Shown here: in pieces, positions 17,148 through 25,245 of the stretch
Position numbering within the stretch: position 1 is the stretch's first letter
Layout of the letters: every line of letters starts with the position of its first letter
NCBI GenBank assembly: GCA_964452495.1
Contig: CAYVMC010000020.1
Coordinates: 1 to 37,236 of the forward strand
Length of the DNA stretch: 37,236 bases
Direction: 5' to 3'
Origin: CALUTH01 sp964452495
GTDB taxonomy: Bacteria > Cyanobacteriota > Vampirovibrionia > Gastranaerophilales > Gastranaerophilaceae
The notes under the pieces: model-generated
Told to the model about the DNA's origin: nothing
The model's database searches: none
What the model saw: only the letters and a program-made list of their open reading frames with translations
Program-made: the position numbers and the translations under genes

Positions 17148-17564
17148 CTATTTTTGCAATTTACCTGAAACTTTCTTTAAAACCTCAGAAAATGGTATTA
17201 TAGGTTCTAATTTGTATCCGCATCCCTGTGATAACTCTCCGCCCATGCTCAATAATTCCTCCTGCGGGTAGCGTCTGCAAATTCCGGGACGAGATTTATG
17301 GATTTTACACTTATTTGTTTCCGGATTTAGATTTGTACACTCAAATATTAATCCTGTTTCATCCTTGCCAATAATCTTAAGATAAGAATAAAATCGGTGT
17401 AAATACTGCAGTTTTTCAAATTCCTTTTCATCGTTTATAACGTGCTTAAAATTTTTTACGTAAATCTTACGGCAGCACCTGCCGCATCCGTTGCATTTAC
17501 CGGTCCTATAGTATTTCCTTTTAAGAAGCTTTGTATAAAAAAAACGCTTTAACAACTTAAACAT
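17148..17564 (-). CDS. YkgJ-family cysteine cluster protein
   Basis: With start ATG at 17564 the protein has 138 aa. It carries the CxxCxxCC cluster CNGCGRCC (C24, C27, C30, C31), then C-T-N-L...C-K-I-H, PGICRRYP and a C-terminal CGY. This is the pattern of YkgJ/Fli-type putative zinc or iron-sulfur binding proteins, whose biochemical role is not established. A longer in-frame start at 17669 exists but would lie deep in the upstream TPR gene. The chosen ATG overlaps that gene's stop by 8 bp, which fits translational coupling. The basic N-terminus has no membrane helix. Confidence 0.85.
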   Translation of the reverse strand: MFKLLKRFFYTKLLKRKYYRTGKCNGCGRCCRKIYVKNFKHVINDEKEFEKLQYLHRFYSYLKIIGKDETGLIFECTNLNPETNKCKIHKSRPGICRRYPQEELLSMGGELSQGCGYKLEPIIPFSEVLKKVSGKLQK

Positions 17565-18735
17565 GACTGATTTTTGACCTTGCTGTTTTATATTCTCCGC
17601 TTGCAGGGACAGATATTTCCATAACTCTTGAGAAAAACTCGTTTGCCTCACGTATTTTGCCCGAGTCATAAAGTGCTTGACCTTTTTTTAGATACAACTT
17701 AGACCAGTACTGTTCAGGATTAACCATTGACTCTAAAAGCTGCAAACGGGCTATAATTTCTGCTTCCAGCGCATTTTCAAGAATTAAAAGATTTTCATAC
17801 TCTAAAAAGGCTTCAAAATACCTGTTTAAGCGAAAATAGTCTTCAGCCGCGATCTTTGACACATTACCGGATTTTGCATAAGTTTCAAGAGAATTTATTG
17901 TCTTTATTGCTTTAAGATATTCTGGTTGATTATGTTCCGATATTAAAGTATTTAAGTACCGCTTCATAAAACAATACGCTCTGGAATAATCTCTTATTTT
18001 TGAATACACTGATGCAATATGCATATAAACCCTGTTATCAGTATTATTTAAAAATAAAGCCCTTATAAAATATTGTAAGGCTCCGTCAAAATCACCCAAA
18101 TCATTCAATAGACGAGCATAACCAAGATTTATATTATAATCTGCGGGATAAATCTTCAAAGCTTTTTGATAATCCTTTTTAGCATTTACGAAGTCTCTAC
18201 GGTTAAAAGCACTATTTCCTGAATTTGAATAACGCCCCGCTTCAATTATTGCTGCATTAAGTTCATTATTTATAGTTTTGTACTCAGGGTTTCTCTTATC
18301 TTTTGCAAATTGTAAGTACTTATTCTTATAATAAAAAGCTTCAAACTCCATTCCATACTGCTTACAAAGATTAGACAAAGCAAGGCAAACCCCGGCATGA
18401 TCAGGCTTCAAAGCCCTTGCACGCACATAATCATAGATGGCTTTTCCATACTGCCCTTGTGACGTATAAACTTCCGCAAGAAGAACAAAAGCATCAAAAC
18501 GTCGATCATTTAAGGTAAGAGATTTTTCCAGATAATCAGCAGCCATTTTCAATTCATTAAGTTTATGGCAGCACAAAGCAGCATTGTAATATAAACTATC
18601 ATCAACACCTGAATTCATCAATTCTTTATACAACTTTAAGGCATGAGAATATCTGCCTTCGATATAATATTCACCGGCCTTCTCATACACATATTCATGA
18701 GTACTTGTACTCGCCCAATAGTCAATCCGTGACAT
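17557..18735 (-). CDS. Tetratricopeptide-repeat protein
   Basis: The 392-aa protein is built almost entirely of TPR units, for example YYNAALCCHKLNELKMAADY, followed by ALKPDHAGVC and ALKIYPADYNINLGYA. No signal peptide, membrane helix or enzymatic domain is visible, so it is probably a cytoplasmic scaffold. It sits 21 bp after the small acidic-protein gene and overlaps the YkgJ-type gene, within the run leading to mutL. The partner is unknown. Confidence 0.9.
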   Translation of the reverse strand: MSRIDYWASTSTHEYVYEKAGEYYIEGRYSHALKLYKELMNSGVDDSLYYNAALCCHKLNELKMAADYLEKSLTLNDRRFDAFVLLAEVYTSQGQYGKAIYDYVRARALKPDHAGVCLALSNLCKQYGMEFEAFYYKNKYLQFAKDKRNPEYKTINNELNAAIIEAGRYSNSGNSAFNRRDFVNAKKDYQKALKIYPADYNINLGYARLLNDLGDFDGALQYFIRALFLNNTDNRVYMHIASVYSKIRDYSRAYCFMKRYLNTLISEHNQPEYLKAIKTINSLETYAKSGNVSKIAAEDYFRLNRYFEAFLEYENLLILENALEAEIIARLQLLESMVNPEQYWSKLYLKKGQALYDSGKIREANEFFSRVMEISVPASGEYKTARSKISHV

Positions 18736-18756
18736 AACATGTACATTTTAGCACAT

Positions 18757-19107
18757 TTATAACCCTAAGTCATCCCATAAATCACGATTTGCAGACAACT
18801 CTGTAATTGTTTTATCATCAAACGGATCTGAAACACCTTCCGAAAACAATTGTTCCATTAAATCCATATAAGATAAATCATCCATGTCAGACATTGCAAG
18901 CTGTGTAAATTTTCGAATATCATTATCCCGTTCATAAAGCCGTAATGCAGTATCTGAAATATCCGTTTTATCAATGTATAAATTTTGTGAATATGAATCG
19001 GAAAATGTGTTTTTGTTTATAAACCTTACATTACTCATGCCCAGAGTATCAGATAGAGGTGATTGTAACAAATCTTTTTTATTATTATCACTAATATTAT
19101 TTAACAT
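18757..19107 (-). CDS. Small acidic protein of unknown function
   Basis: This 116-aa acidic, Asp/Ser/Leu-rich protein has no membrane segment or recognisable motif. The C-terminal half (DMDDLSYMDLMEQLFSEG, ending RDLWDDLGL) looks amphipathic-helical. AGGGA lies very close to the ATG at 19107, so the exact start is uncertain. It heads the gene run that includes the TPR protein, Mini-III and MutL, 21 bp before the TPR gene, which suggests a linked function but does not define one. Confidence 0.7.
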   Translation of the reverse strand: MLNNISDNNKKDLLQSPLSDTLGMSNVRFINKNTFSDSYSQNLYIDKTDISDTALRLYERDNDIRKFTQLAMSDMDDLSYMDLMEQLFSEGVSDPFDDKTITELSANRDLWDDLGL

Positions 19108-19171
19108 TTCCCTAAAAAAACCTTCCCTCTATTTTTACATGTATATTATACACCAATTACCCAAATTGGTA

Positions 19172-20155
19172 TCAACCATTTGTAGTATTTTTATTTTTCC
19201 AGAAATTATGTTTAAACATCCAGATAAGCCCAATTGCAGATATAATAAGCATTAAAATAAGATTATGCATAACTGCAATTGCCAGTGATAGTTCTTTATC
19301 TGCACCATAAATACTCAACGCCAAAATATACGCAGCCTGAAATGGCCCTAAGAATATTGAGGTGGACGGCAGCATTGTTGAAAAAGTTGTAAGAGAAAGA
19401 ACAAAAAAAGCTGCAGACACAGGAAAAGCAAACTCAAAAGAGTTAATAATAAAGTATACAACAAAACACTCCAAACCCCAGATAGCAATACTGTATATAA
19501 AAGACCTGAGAAGTATTTTATTATTTTTTAAAATAGAAAAACCCTCACTAAAAGAATGTACATGTGACTTAAGTTTTGTAAGCCAGTGTACCCCTTCTCT
19601 ATCTGATTTTAAAACCCTTTTCTCGATAAAATCAAAAATAGGCTCAATCTTCCCCGTACAAAAAATTATATAAGCAGCAGCAAGACTGCCTAAAAACAAA
19701 ACTCCCGCAATAGTTATTGTTACATTAATAATTTCAGAAGAAGAAAAATATGTCTTTGCTGAATACAAAAGGATTAAAAATATAGTTGTACCGTCAAAAA
19801 GTCGCTCAAGAATAACAGAGCCAAAAATTTTAAGCTTCTTTTCCTCCTTTACACTCCCTATATAATAAGCACGGAACAAATCTCCGGCGCGCGCGGGAAG
19901 AAAAATATTAAGCATTGTTCCAACCGTCGACACCTCCGCAAGATTCAGCCACGAGTATCTAGAGTCATTATTAAGAAACATCTTCCACCTAACCCCGCGC
20001 AACGCAAGAGAAAGAAGGTAAAAAATTACAATATATGGCAAGTACGAGAAGTGAAAAAGCTTTAACACCGCAATAACACTTACCATATCTATTTTATAAA
20101 AAATTAATCCCAGAAATAATAGTGTGACACACAGTCCCAAAATCTTTTTCTTCAT
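19172..20155 (-). CDS. Flippase-like integral membrane protein (UPF0104/LPG synthase transmembrane family)
   Basis: From ATG 20155 the protein has 327 aa with about eight hydrophobic segments. LPARAGDLFRAYYIG, preceded by TMLNIF, is the typical core of the UPF0104/AglD2-like family (membrane part of lysylphosphatidylglycerol synthase). Members are proposed to flip or modify lipids, but substrates are mostly unknown. The longer frame start at 20182 would place coding sequence across a perfect extended -10, so the internal ATG followed by KKKILGL is preferred. It appears to be a single-gene unit divergent from the 67-aa gene. Confidence 0.85.
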   Translation of the reverse strand: MKKKILGLCVTLLFLGLIFYKIDMVSVIAVLKLFHFSYLPYIVIFYLLSLALRGVRWKMFLNNDSRYSWLNLAEVSTVGTMLNIFLPARAGDLFRAYYIGSVKEEKKLKIFGSVILERLFDGTTIFLILLYSAKTYFSSSEIINVTITIAGVLFLGSLAAAYIIFCTGKIEPIFDFIEKRVLKSDREGVHWLTKLKSHVHSFSEGFSILKNNKILLRSFIYSIAIWGLECFVVYFIINSFEFAFPVSAAFFVLSLTTFSTMLPSTSIFLGPFQAAYILALSIYGADKELSLAIAVMHNLILMLIISAIGLIWMFKHNFWKNKNTTNG

Positions 20156-20161
20156 AGAAGA

Positions 20162-20170
20162 ATTATAGCA
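20162..20170 (-). promoter_or_regulatory. Extended -10 promoter just before the flippase-like gene
   Basis: The minus strand reads TGCTATAAT, a perfect extended -10, ending only 6 nt before the ATG at 20155. The expected transcription start coincides with the ATG, implying a leaderless mRNA. Confidence 0.6.
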
Positions 20171-20242
20171 TACAACATACATTTACTACAATTGTAAAAT
20201 TTATTTTTAAAGATATATCTTTATTGTAACATTTTTTGTAAC

Positions 20243-20283
20243 AAAAAAGCAATTTTTGAAACAAAAAATACTTTATATATATA
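20243..20283 (+). promoter_or_regulatory. Promoter of the 67-aa gene, sharing an element with 27697-27737
   Basis: A TTGAAA -35 (20256-20261) and a TATATA -10 (about 20278-20283) are spaced by 16 bp. The surrounding run AAAAAAG-CAATTTTT, then AAAATACTTTATATATAT, recurs almost exactly upstream of the beta-barrel-like gene. Confidence 0.6.
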
Positions 20284-20318
20284 CAGGAAATAAAAATTAT
20301 CACGGGGAATAAAAAATT

Positions 20319-20522
20319 ATGTCTATAGGATCAATTTTAAAAAACGTCGGAATAGGACTTGTTACAGGAGCAGCAATAGGAGCAACATTTGGGCTTATGA
20401 CCAGAGCAACACATGGAGGTTTCTGGGGCGGTTTTCCTTCAGTATGGGGCTTTGGAGGCTTCTGGGGCGGCGGTTGTTTTCCTCCACCTGCACCTCATCA
20501 CGGGCATTCCTGGTGGTGTTAG
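20319..20522 (+). CDS. 67-aa glycine-zipper, Trp/Gly/His-rich small protein
   Basis: Residues 5-29 form one hydrophobic segment with a perfect glycine zipper (G13, G17, G21, G25, each spaced by three residues). The tail is rich in Gly and aromatics (W36, W43, W49, W65, W66), with Pro-Pro-Pro, three His (60, 61, 63) and two Cys (C53, C67, the last residue). GGGG about 11 nt upstream, a promoter and a terminator frame the gene well. Glycine zippers occur in class IIb bacteriocins and in membrane-inserting or envelope lipoprotein-like proteins. There is no double-glycine leader, immunity or ABC exporter gene nearby, so the function is open. Confidence 0.8.
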   Translation: MSIGSILKNVGIGLVTGAAIGATFGLMTRATHGGFWGGFPSVWGFGGFWGGGCFPPPAPHHGHSWWC

Positions 20523-20578
20523 AGAAAATCTGGATTAAAGCATAATACTAAAATCAGGGGGTAGTTGTTTTTGATAAA

Positions 20579-20620
20579 AAAAAACACCGGAGAGTTTTCT
20601 CCCCGGCGTTTTAATTTGTT
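20579..20620 (+). terminator. Terminator of the 67-aa gene
   Basis: A stem AACACCGGAGAG / CTCCCCGGCGTT with loop TTTT and a few mismatches is followed by TTAATTTG. The run of A before the stem means it could also act on minus-strand transcripts. Confidence 0.8.
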
Positions 20621-20919
20621 TTGTGATACCCGCCATTAAAAAATTCGTGCTTATCAATTCTACTTGAAATAGTCTATACTATTAAATTTACAATAATCTA
20701 AGCAATATTTAAGGTTGTGTTTATATATGTGTTTTATTGACTTTGTCCAGACACTTAAAACTATTGAAACAAATAATGTATCTACAATATTAGTATATTT
20801 CTTTTATTTTAATAATTGCAGACGGTATAGGGTTAAGACTTGCAGTGTAACAAATCTTACACTCTGCCAACCATGCTATATTCATAATGTTTCGGCTTAA
20901 TTATTAAGGCTGCGTGGTA
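20621..20919. other. Intergenic region before tRNA-Ser
   Basis: This AT-rich stretch has no convincing gene. A 58-codon open frame from ATG 20727 has poor ribosome-binding context and a composition unlike its neighbours. Confidence 0.5.
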
Positions 20920-20948
20920 TTTACAATAAAAAGTTCTTTTAGTAAAAT
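20920..20948 (+). promoter_or_regulatory. Promoter of tRNA-Ser
   Basis: TTTACA (20920-20925) and TAAAAT (20943-20948) are separated by exactly 17 bp. The predicted start lies about 10 bp before the mature tRNA end. Confidence 0.7.
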
Positions 20949-20965
20949 AGACAAGTAATCATTCT

Positions 20966-21052
20966 GGAGAGGTGTCCGAGTGGTTTAAGGTGCAAACCTG
21001 GAACGTTTGTGTGGGGGAAACTTCACCGGGGGTTCGAATCCCCCCTTCTCCG
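20966..21052 (+). tRNA. tRNA-Ser (GGA)
   Basis: This 87-nt class II tRNA has acceptor GGAGAGG/CTTCTCC, anticodon arm CAAAC-CTGGAAC-GTTTG giving anticodon GGA, a long variable arm (GTGTGGGGGAAACTTCAC region), T loop TTCGAAT and discriminator G. The CCA end is not encoded. Confidence 0.95.
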
Positions 21053-21056
21053 AATT

Positions 21057-21088
21057 AAAGGGGGTTTGATATAATCAACCCCCTTTTA
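21057..21088 (+). terminator. Terminator of tRNA-Ser
   Basis: A stem AAAGGGGGTTTGAT / ATCAACCCCCTTT with a single bulged T and loop ATA is followed by TTAATATAATTTT, starting 4 bp after the tRNA. Confidence 0.88.
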
Positions 21089-21357
21089 ATATAATTTTAA
21101 TTGTATATGCAACAGTCCAAACTTATTTATTATCACAGAGATTTTGATTATTTTTTAGGATAAAATTATAATGAAGTAAGTGGTTTGCGCAGGACAGATG
21201 GTGTAATTATTTCTGGCAATCAGCTTGTGTAGCGGATTTTGGAGGGAGAAAATAATCAAACCATTGTTCTTTTACAAACGCATTAATAAGTTTTGCTTTA
21301 ATCAATCTACAACAACAAGAAAAATCAAAAAAAAATTTAACGGCAAAACTAACTAAC
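21089..21357. other. Intergenic region upstream of the SnoaL-like gene
   Basis: I see no gene, RNA fold or repeat in this AT-rich stretch. Confidence 0.5.
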
Positions 21358-21386
21358 TTGACATTGGCTAGATATATAAACATAAT
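21358..21386 (+). promoter_or_regulatory. Sigma-70-type promoter of the SnoaL-like gene
   Basis: A perfect TTGACA (21358-21363) and CATAAT (21381-21386) are spaced by 17 bp, about 19 bp before the ATG. This is the best -35/-10 pair in the window. Confidence 0.8.
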
Positions 21387-21404
21387 AAATTTATGGAGGA
21401 AATT

Positions 21405-21836
21405 ATGAACACAATAGAACGTAATATAGAAGCAATACGAAAATTTGAAACTGCAATTAATACAGCTGATGAAGAATTGGCTGATGAATTAATAGACAAC
21501 AGTGCCACTTTCTACTCTTTAGTTTCTCCTGACGTTTTATACGGCGGAAAAGGGTACATGTATGCAGTCTATTTTATGCGAAAAGGTTTCTCTGATGTGC
21601 AATGGAAAATAAAAGATATAGTTGCTGATGAGAATAAAGTTGCTGTTACCTGGGAATGCACAGGCACTCATGATGGTGAATTTCTTGGAGTAAAGCCTAC
21701 CGGAAAAAGTTTTAAAAGTATATGTATGAACTTTTATTATTTTAATAAAGAAGGAAAAATAACAAACGATGTTGCGGCAAAAGGTTTTATTGAAATTATA
21801 AAACCTTTGGGACTTGTTAAATTTAATGTTGCATAA
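21405..21836 (+). CDS. SnoaL-like/ester cyclase-type NTF2-fold protein
   Basis: From ATG 21405 the protein has 143 aa; GGAGG lies 6 nt upstream, so an earlier in-frame ATG at 21393 is less likely. The sequence follows the SnoaL-like pattern: an N-terminal helix pair (NTADEELADELID), a FYSLVSPDVLYGGKGYMYAV segment, then strands around WECTGTHDGEFLG-x-KPTGK and a FNKEGKI turn. The GT-H-x-GEF-x-G-x-xPTGK run is a hallmark of ester cyclase/SnoaL-like proteins. These are small NTF2-fold cavities of diverse, mostly unknown function. It is a single-gene unit next to the UvrA-like/HxlR island. Confidence 0.88.
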   Translation: MNTIERNIEAIRKFETAINTADEELADELIDNSATFYSLVSPDVLYGGKGYMYAVYFMRKGFSDVQWKIKDIVADENKVAVTWECTGTHDGEFLGVKPTGKSFKSICMNFYYFNKEGKITNDVAAKGFIEIIKPLGLVKFNVA

Positions 21837-21875
21837 GTCAGAAGATACTCCAAAATCGGTATTATATATAGTATA

Positions 21876-24389
21876 TTAGCCATAATATTCTTTTAAAAAT
21901 TTACCCGTCAAACTATTATGGCAAGTTATTATTACATCAGTGGCCCCCTCTGCAACGACCATTCCGCCATCAATCCCGCCTCCAGGACCCATATCTATTA
22001 TATAATCTGCATTGGTGATTACATCTAAATCATGTTCTATTACTATTACCGTTGCGTTGTTATCAATAAGTTTTTGAAAAACTCTAAGCAAAGATTGCAC
22101 ATCAAGCGGATGCAGACCTATTGTCGGTTCATCAAACACAAATATCGTATCCTCCTGTCCATGCCCCATTTCAGATGCCAGTTTTAATCTCTGAGCCTCA
22201 CCTCCCGAAAGACTAGGGGTTGCTTCGCCTAACGTCAGATACCCTAGCCCCAGCTCTTTTAGAACTTGCAGCCGCTGACTTACAACTTTCAAATCTTTAC
22301 ATGCTTCAAGTGCATGATTTATATCCATCCCCATTATATCGGGGAGCGAATATGATTCCCCTGATTTAGTCTGATATTTAATATCTTCTGCTTTTTTGGA
22401 ATACCTTGTTCCTCTGCAATCGGGGCAGGGAACATCGACATCCGGCAAGAACTGCACATCAAGACTTATACTGCCTGTTCCATCACAGGCAGGACATCTC
22501 AGGCTGCCGGTATTGTATGAGAAATCTCCTGCCTTATACCCGCATTCTTTTGCTGATGGTGTCTTTGCGAATACTTTTCTTAATTCATCGTGAATATTTG
22601 CATACGTTGCAACAGTAGAACGTACATTTATTCCAATAGGAGTTGCATCAATAAGTTTAACCTGTTTAATCCCTTCAGCTTTAATACTTTTTATATGTTC
22701 AGGCAGTTTTACTCCGGCTATACTTTTTTCAAGTGCAGGAATAAGACTCTCCAGTACAAGAGTTGTCTTCCCTGAGCCGGATACTCCCGTAATAACTGTC
22801 AAACGTCCTTTAGGTATACGGACATCAAGAGGTTTGACCGTATGAATTTCGGAGGTAGAAAGCCTGATTTCTCCATCTTTAAACATTTCAGTACTGTCTG
22901 CTGCATTACGTATCCGCTTTTTAACTTTTCCTGACAAAAACGGAGCAATTTTTGATACAGAATTTTTGTTTATATCAGGAATAGAGCCTTCCGCTATAAT
23001 TTCTCCGCCATCAGCTCCCGAGTCCGGTCCCAGTTCTATTATCCAATCTGATTCGGATAATATTTGTGTATCATGATCTACCAGAATAACCGAGTTACCA
23101 TCTGATACAAGATCATGCATTACAGCATTCAACCCTTTTATATTGGCGGGATGCAGCCCGATTGATGGTTCATCCAGCACGTACAAAACACCTGTTGTCC
23201 TGTTTCTTACTGCACGGGCAAGCTGCATTCTCTGTCTTTCTCCTGTTGACAGTGTTGAGGCAGCACGATCTAAGGATAAATACCCCAGCCCCAGATCCAT
23301 CAAGCGCTTTGCTGTTACCTGAAAAGATTCACATATAGCTTCTGCCATAGAACGCATTTCTTGAGGAAGCGAAGCAGGTACCCCATCCACCCACATTATC
23401 AATTCAGACAATGTCATTTTGCAAACCTCATCAAGTGACAACCCGCATAACTTCGGAGTTCTTGCGGCTTCGGATAATCTTGTACCGTTACAATGTGGAC
23501 AAATATCCTCTTTCAAAAATTTTTCAACCCGTTTCATGCCGGTTTCGTCTTTTACTTTCTTTAGTGCATTCTCTACCGTATACACAGCATTAAAATAAGT
23601 AAAATCTATCTCTCCCGCTTGATTAGAGGTTTTTGATTTATAAAAAATATGTTTTTTCTCTGCTGGACCGTGAAATACGATTTCTTTTTCCTCCAGCGTA
23701 AGCTCACTAAACGGAACATCTGTTCGCACCCCCATAGCACGGCAAACATCCGTCATCAGCGACCACATTAAAGAATTCCACGGAAGAACAGCCCCCTCAT
23801 CTATCGTAAGAGATTCATCAGGAACAAGAGTTGATTCATCAACTGTTCGGATAGTACCAACACCGCCGCAGTACTCACAGGCTCCCTGACTGTTAAAAGC
23901 CAACTCTTCGGCTCCCGGGGCATAAAATTGTTCACCACATACAGGACAAACAAGCTCTTTTTCTGCAGCCACCGACAGAGAAGGCTCCAGATAGTGTCCG
24001 TTCGGACAACGATGGCTGGCAAGTCTTGAAAACATAAGCCTCAGACTATTTAACAGTTCCGTCCCGGTACCAAAGGTACTCCGTATTCCTGGAACTCCGG
24101 GACGCTGATGCAGAGCGAGTGCTGCGGGTACGTATAAAACTTCATCAACCTGCGCTTTTGCTGCCTGCGTCATTCTCCGCCTTGTATAAGTAGAAAGAGC
24201 TTCCAAATAACGTCTGGAGCCTTCTGCATACAGTACACCAAGAGCAAGTGAAGACTTACCTGAACCTGATACACCTGCAATACCCACAATCTTATTTAGC
24301 GGGATATCTGCATTTATATTTTTAAGGTTATGAACTTTTGCACCACGGACTATTATTTTATTCGGATATTTTCCATCTTCGGTTTTCAT
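21876..24389 (-). CDS. UvrA paralogue (UvrA2-like ABC ATPase)
   Basis: The 837-aa protein has two UvrA-type ABC ATPase modules. Walker A sequences are GVSGSGKSS (~39-47) and GVSGSGKTT (~537). The matching signatures are STGERQRMQLARA (~380) and SGGEAQRLKLASE (~728). Zinc-finger pairs are visible (CPVCGEQF, CEYCGG, CPACDG, CPDCRGTRY). It is about 100 residues shorter than canonical UvrA (~940), as in UvrA2-type paralogues that lack the UvrB-binding region. Such paralogues are linked to tolerance of DNA-binding drugs. It lies 20 bp after an HxlR regulator gene and is probably co-transcribed with it. The canonical uvrA should be elsewhere in the genome. Confidence 0.9.
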   Translation of the reverse strand: MKTEDGKYPNKIIVRGAKVHNLKNINADIPLNKIVGIAGVSGSGKSSLALGVLYAEGSRRYLEALSTYTRRRMTQAAKAQVDEVLYVPAALALHQRPGVPGIRSTFGTGTELLNSLRLMFSRLASHRCPNGHYLEPSLSVAAEKELVCPVCGEQFYAPGAEELAFNSQGACEYCGGVGTIRTVDESTLVPDESLTIDEGAVLPWNSLMWSLMTDVCRAMGVRTDVPFSELTLEEKEIVFHGPAEKKHIFYKSKTSNQAGEIDFTYFNAVYTVENALKKVKDETGMKRVEKFLKEDICPHCNGTRLSEAARTPKLCGLSLDEVCKMTLSELIMWVDGVPASLPQEMRSMAEAICESFQVTAKRLMDLGLGYLSLDRAASTLSTGERQRMQLARAVRNRTTGVLYVLDEPSIGLHPANIKGLNAVMHDLVSDGNSVILVDHDTQILSESDWIIELGPDSGADGGEIIAEGSIPDINKNSVSKIAPFLSGKVKKRIRNAADSTEMFKDGEIRLSTSEIHTVKPLDVRIPKGRLTVITGVSGSGKTTLVLESLIPALEKSIAGVKLPEHIKSIKAEGIKQVKLIDATPIGINVRSTVATYANIHDELRKVFAKTPSAKECGYKAGDFSYNTGSLRCPACDGTGSISLDVQFLPDVDVPCPDCRGTRYSKKAEDIKYQTKSGESYSLPDIMGMDINHALEACKDLKVVSQRLQVLKELGLGYLTLGEATPSLSGGEAQRLKLASEMGHGQEDTIFVFDEPTIGLHPLDVQSLLRVFQKLIDNNATVIVIEHDLDVITNADYIIDMGPGGGIDGGMVVAEGATDVIITCHNSLTGKFLKEYYG

Positions 24390-24409
24390 AATATTTTACT
24401 CTACACGGC

Positions 24410-24766
24410 TTAACACACATAAAAATCCCTCTGTTTTTCTCCCCATTCACATAATGCATATAACACCGGAATAAAAGACTCGCCTTTTGGGGACAATGAA
24501 TATTCCACTCTGGGAGGTATCTGTGCATATTCCTTTCTTATAATCATATTATCTTGTTCAAGTTCCTTTAAAACATTACTAAGTGTTTTATGCGAAACCA
24601 TTTTTAAATACCGCTGTAAGCTATTAAATCTGATAACCTCATGCCTGTATATTGCGTATAAAACCGTGAGTTTATATTTTCCGCTTATAAGTGAAAGGGT
24701 ATAATTAAACCCCGTTTTATCAAAACTTTCTACCTCTTTTAGACAGTCGTGTTCCCTTACAGCCAC
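24410..24766 (-). CDS. HxlR-family transcriptional regulator
   Basis: The 118-aa winged-helix protein starts with GTG at 24766 and has AAGGAA about 6 nt upstream. Family features are an N-terminal Cys (DCLKEV), ISGKYKLTVLYAI, RFNSLQR, SHKTLSNVLKELEQDNMI and a wing with Y-x-Q-I-P-P-R-V-E-Y-SLSPKG. HxlR regulators such as YodB and HypR often sense quinones, aldehydes or oxidants through cysteine, and C8 here (CLKEVE) is a candidate. It precedes the UvrA paralogue and diverges from the NTF2-like/flavoprotein pair, so both units may be its targets. Confidence 0.92.
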   Translation of the reverse strand: MAVREHDCLKEVESFDKTGFNYTLSLISGKYKLTVLYAIYRHEVIRFNSLQRYLKMVSHKTLSNVLKELEQDNMIIRKEYAQIPPRVEYSLSPKGESFIPVLYALCEWGEKQRDFYVC

Positions 24767-24862
24767 ATATACTTCCTTTTAATTACAGTAACCTTTTTAT
24801 CCGTACTTGAATAAATTACCCTAATAATTTAACATATTATATGTAAAAAAGGAAGGGCAAAA
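24767..24862. promoter_or_regulatory. Divergent promoter/operator region between hxlR and the NTF2-like gene
   Basis: This 96-bp divergent spacer contains a plus-strand TTGAAT-17-TAACAT pair and a short perfect inverted repeat ACATATTATATGT near the NTF2-like gene. A GTAACC/ATTACC pair also occurs. HxlR proteins bind such spacers as dimers. Which repeat is the operator cannot be told by eye. Confidence 0.4.
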
Positions 24863-25243
24863 ATGAGAGAACAGATTAATGAATTTAATATCGTTGAACA
24901 ACTTGCAAAAAAATTTGTAGAAGCAGTAAAAACAGGGAACAGTACAATTGTAAAACCATATTTTTATGAAAAAGCAACATTTTTTGGACAATTAAATGAA
25001 ACAGAATATCAATCTGGTTCAATTCAGGGCTTTTATGAAACTATAGATAAAATGGGAGCCTGTGGAGACGATTATACAGCAAGAATAGATGTCCTTACTC
25101 TGGAAAAAACAATAGCTACAGTAAGAGTTCTTGAAGACAACTGGCACGGGTACAAATTTACTGATATACTTATTATGAATAAAATTAACGGTGAATGGAA
25201 AATCGTATCAAAAGTTTATGACACACTATCTTATGGAGAATAA
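24863..25243 (+). CDS. Putative lumazine-binding-like NTF2-fold protein
   Basis: The 126-aa protein has GGAAGGG about 6 nt before the ATG. The pattern of an N-terminal helix (VEQLAKKFVEAVKTGN), then FYEKATFFG, IQGFYETIDKM and a C-terminal FTDILIMNKINGEWKIVSKVY matches the Lumazine_bd_2/SnoaL-like NTF2 superfamily. No catalytic residues can be assigned. Its stop is 2 bp before the flavoprotein ATG, so the two are translationally coupled and probably act on the same substrate class. Confidence 0.85.
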   Translation: MREQINEFNIVEQLAKKFVEAVKTGNSTIVKPYFYEKATFFGQLNETEYQSGSIQGFYETIDKMGACGDDYTARIDVLTLEKTIATVRVLEDNWHGYKFTDILIMNKINGEWKIVSKVYDTLSYGE

Positions 25244-25245
25244 AT

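Noticed and set aside
17565..17669. Extended N-terminus of the YkgJ-type protein
   Set aside because: It would overlap the TPR gene by over 100 bp; the ATG at 17564 overlapping the TPR stop is a better start.
20319..20522. A bacteriocin operon
   Set aside because: There is a glycine zipper, but no leader peptide, immunity gene or exporter nearby, so only an open description is given.
20727..20903. 58-codon plus-strand frame
   Set aside because: Ribosome binding site spacing is poor, composition is unlike the neighbours, and no motif is visible.
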